From positions 89,653-153,652 of the forward strand of contig CALIUY010000021.1 in assembly GCA_938048455.1 (NCBI GenBank): a DNA stretch of 64,000 nucleotides, read 5' to 3'. The position numbers were made by a program, and so were the translations under genes. Position 1 is the first letter of the stretch, and each line of letters opens with the position of its first letter. Below, in pieces: positions 63,868 through 64,000 of the stretch. A model generated the notes under the pieces. It had not been told where the DNA came from, ran no database searches, and saw only the letters and a program-made list of their open reading frames with translations. This DNA is from an uncultured Desulfobacterales bacterium. GTDB lineage: Bacteria > Desulfobacterota > Desulfobacteria > Desulfobacterales > SpSt-501.

Positions 63868-64000
63868 TCAGAAGTCGGCGAATTCTTTTTCGCCCAGGGG
63901 GATGACCTCCTCGGCCTTGGCTTTGGACCTGGCGGCCGCTTTGCGGGAGTCGATCTTCTGCTTCACCTGCTTGGCGACCCGGGAAAGAGCCTTGCCGGCC
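63868..64000 (-). CDS. C-terminus of an unidentified protein, cut by window edge
   Basis: The last 43 codons and stop of a minus-strand gene. The tail is Lys/Ala-rich (LSRVAKQVKQKIDSRKAAAR) and ends VIPLGEKEFADF. An acidic-aromatic tail after a charged linker recalls the C-termini of some chemotaxis receptors, but this is too little to assign a function. Confidence 0.55.
   Translation of the reverse strand, partial: AGKALSRVAKQVKQKIDSRKAAARSKAKAEEVIPLGEKEFADF

Overview
The window is high-GC bacterial DNA, densely packed with long co-oriented operons and many 4-base stop/start overlaps. The gene order rpmF-acyl-CoA dehydrogenase-fabG-acpP-fabF-dCMP deaminase-nrdR-ribD-ribE-ribBA-ribH-nusB, the complete methylmalonyl-CoA pathway with sucCD, the full-length NifU and the gltX-tRNAGln-glnS block suggest a Desulfobacterota (deltaproteobacterial) relative. 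This is inferred from gene content and order only; no 16S rRNA gene is present.

Left part (1-13.4 kb, mostly minus strand): a cut prolyl-tRNA synthetase and ispG, one small plus-strand gene with an internal duplication, then a fatty-acid, nucleotide and riboflavin block read from rpmF down to nusB and a metallo-hydrolase. Next (13.4-18.8 kb, mostly plus) come gltX, tRNA-Gln(CTG), a 42-bp perfect palindrome, glnS, a YdcF-like gene and UDP-glucose dehydrogenase. A MEMO-type gene and nifU-nifS follow (19.2-22.3 kb). From 34.05 down to 22.3 kb runs a long minus-strand operon: DUF2065, queA, tgt, a Nfu protein, methylmalonyl-CoA epimerase, mutase, MeaB, a biotin-dependent carboxyltransferase, sucC, sucD, hypA and hypB. 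It joins tRNA queuosine modification, propionyl/succinyl-CoA metabolism and nickel metallochaperones.

Middle part (34.2-40.6 kb): a partner-switching signalling group. It has a membrane PP2C phosphatase (with an in-frame TGA near its N-terminus), an amino-acid racemase, an ABC exporter whose ATPase domain carries a threefold repeated segment, a cyclic-nucleotide-binding-like protein, an RsbW-like kinase and an RsbV-like STAS protein.

From 56.8 down to 40.6 kb runs another minus-strand block: Tat-exported superoxide dismutase, two glycosyltransferases, a histidine phosphatase, a polysaccharide deacetylase, an FtsX-type permease with its ATPase, a giant protein of about 1,620 residues fusing a degenerate M28-peptidase-like domain to an FtsX permease, two large polytopic membrane proteins, an unrecognised CxxC protein and a PqqD-like protein. 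This is the best candidate for an undescribed envelope system.

Right end (56.98-63.8 kb): a complete trpEGDCFBA operon preceded by a clear attenuator. It has a 24-codon leader peptide with three consecutive Trp codons and a 12-bp terminator hairpin, followed by a second 14-bp hairpin. The last 133 bases hold the C-terminus of a minus-strand gene. Coordinates and motifs were read by eye; no database search was run.
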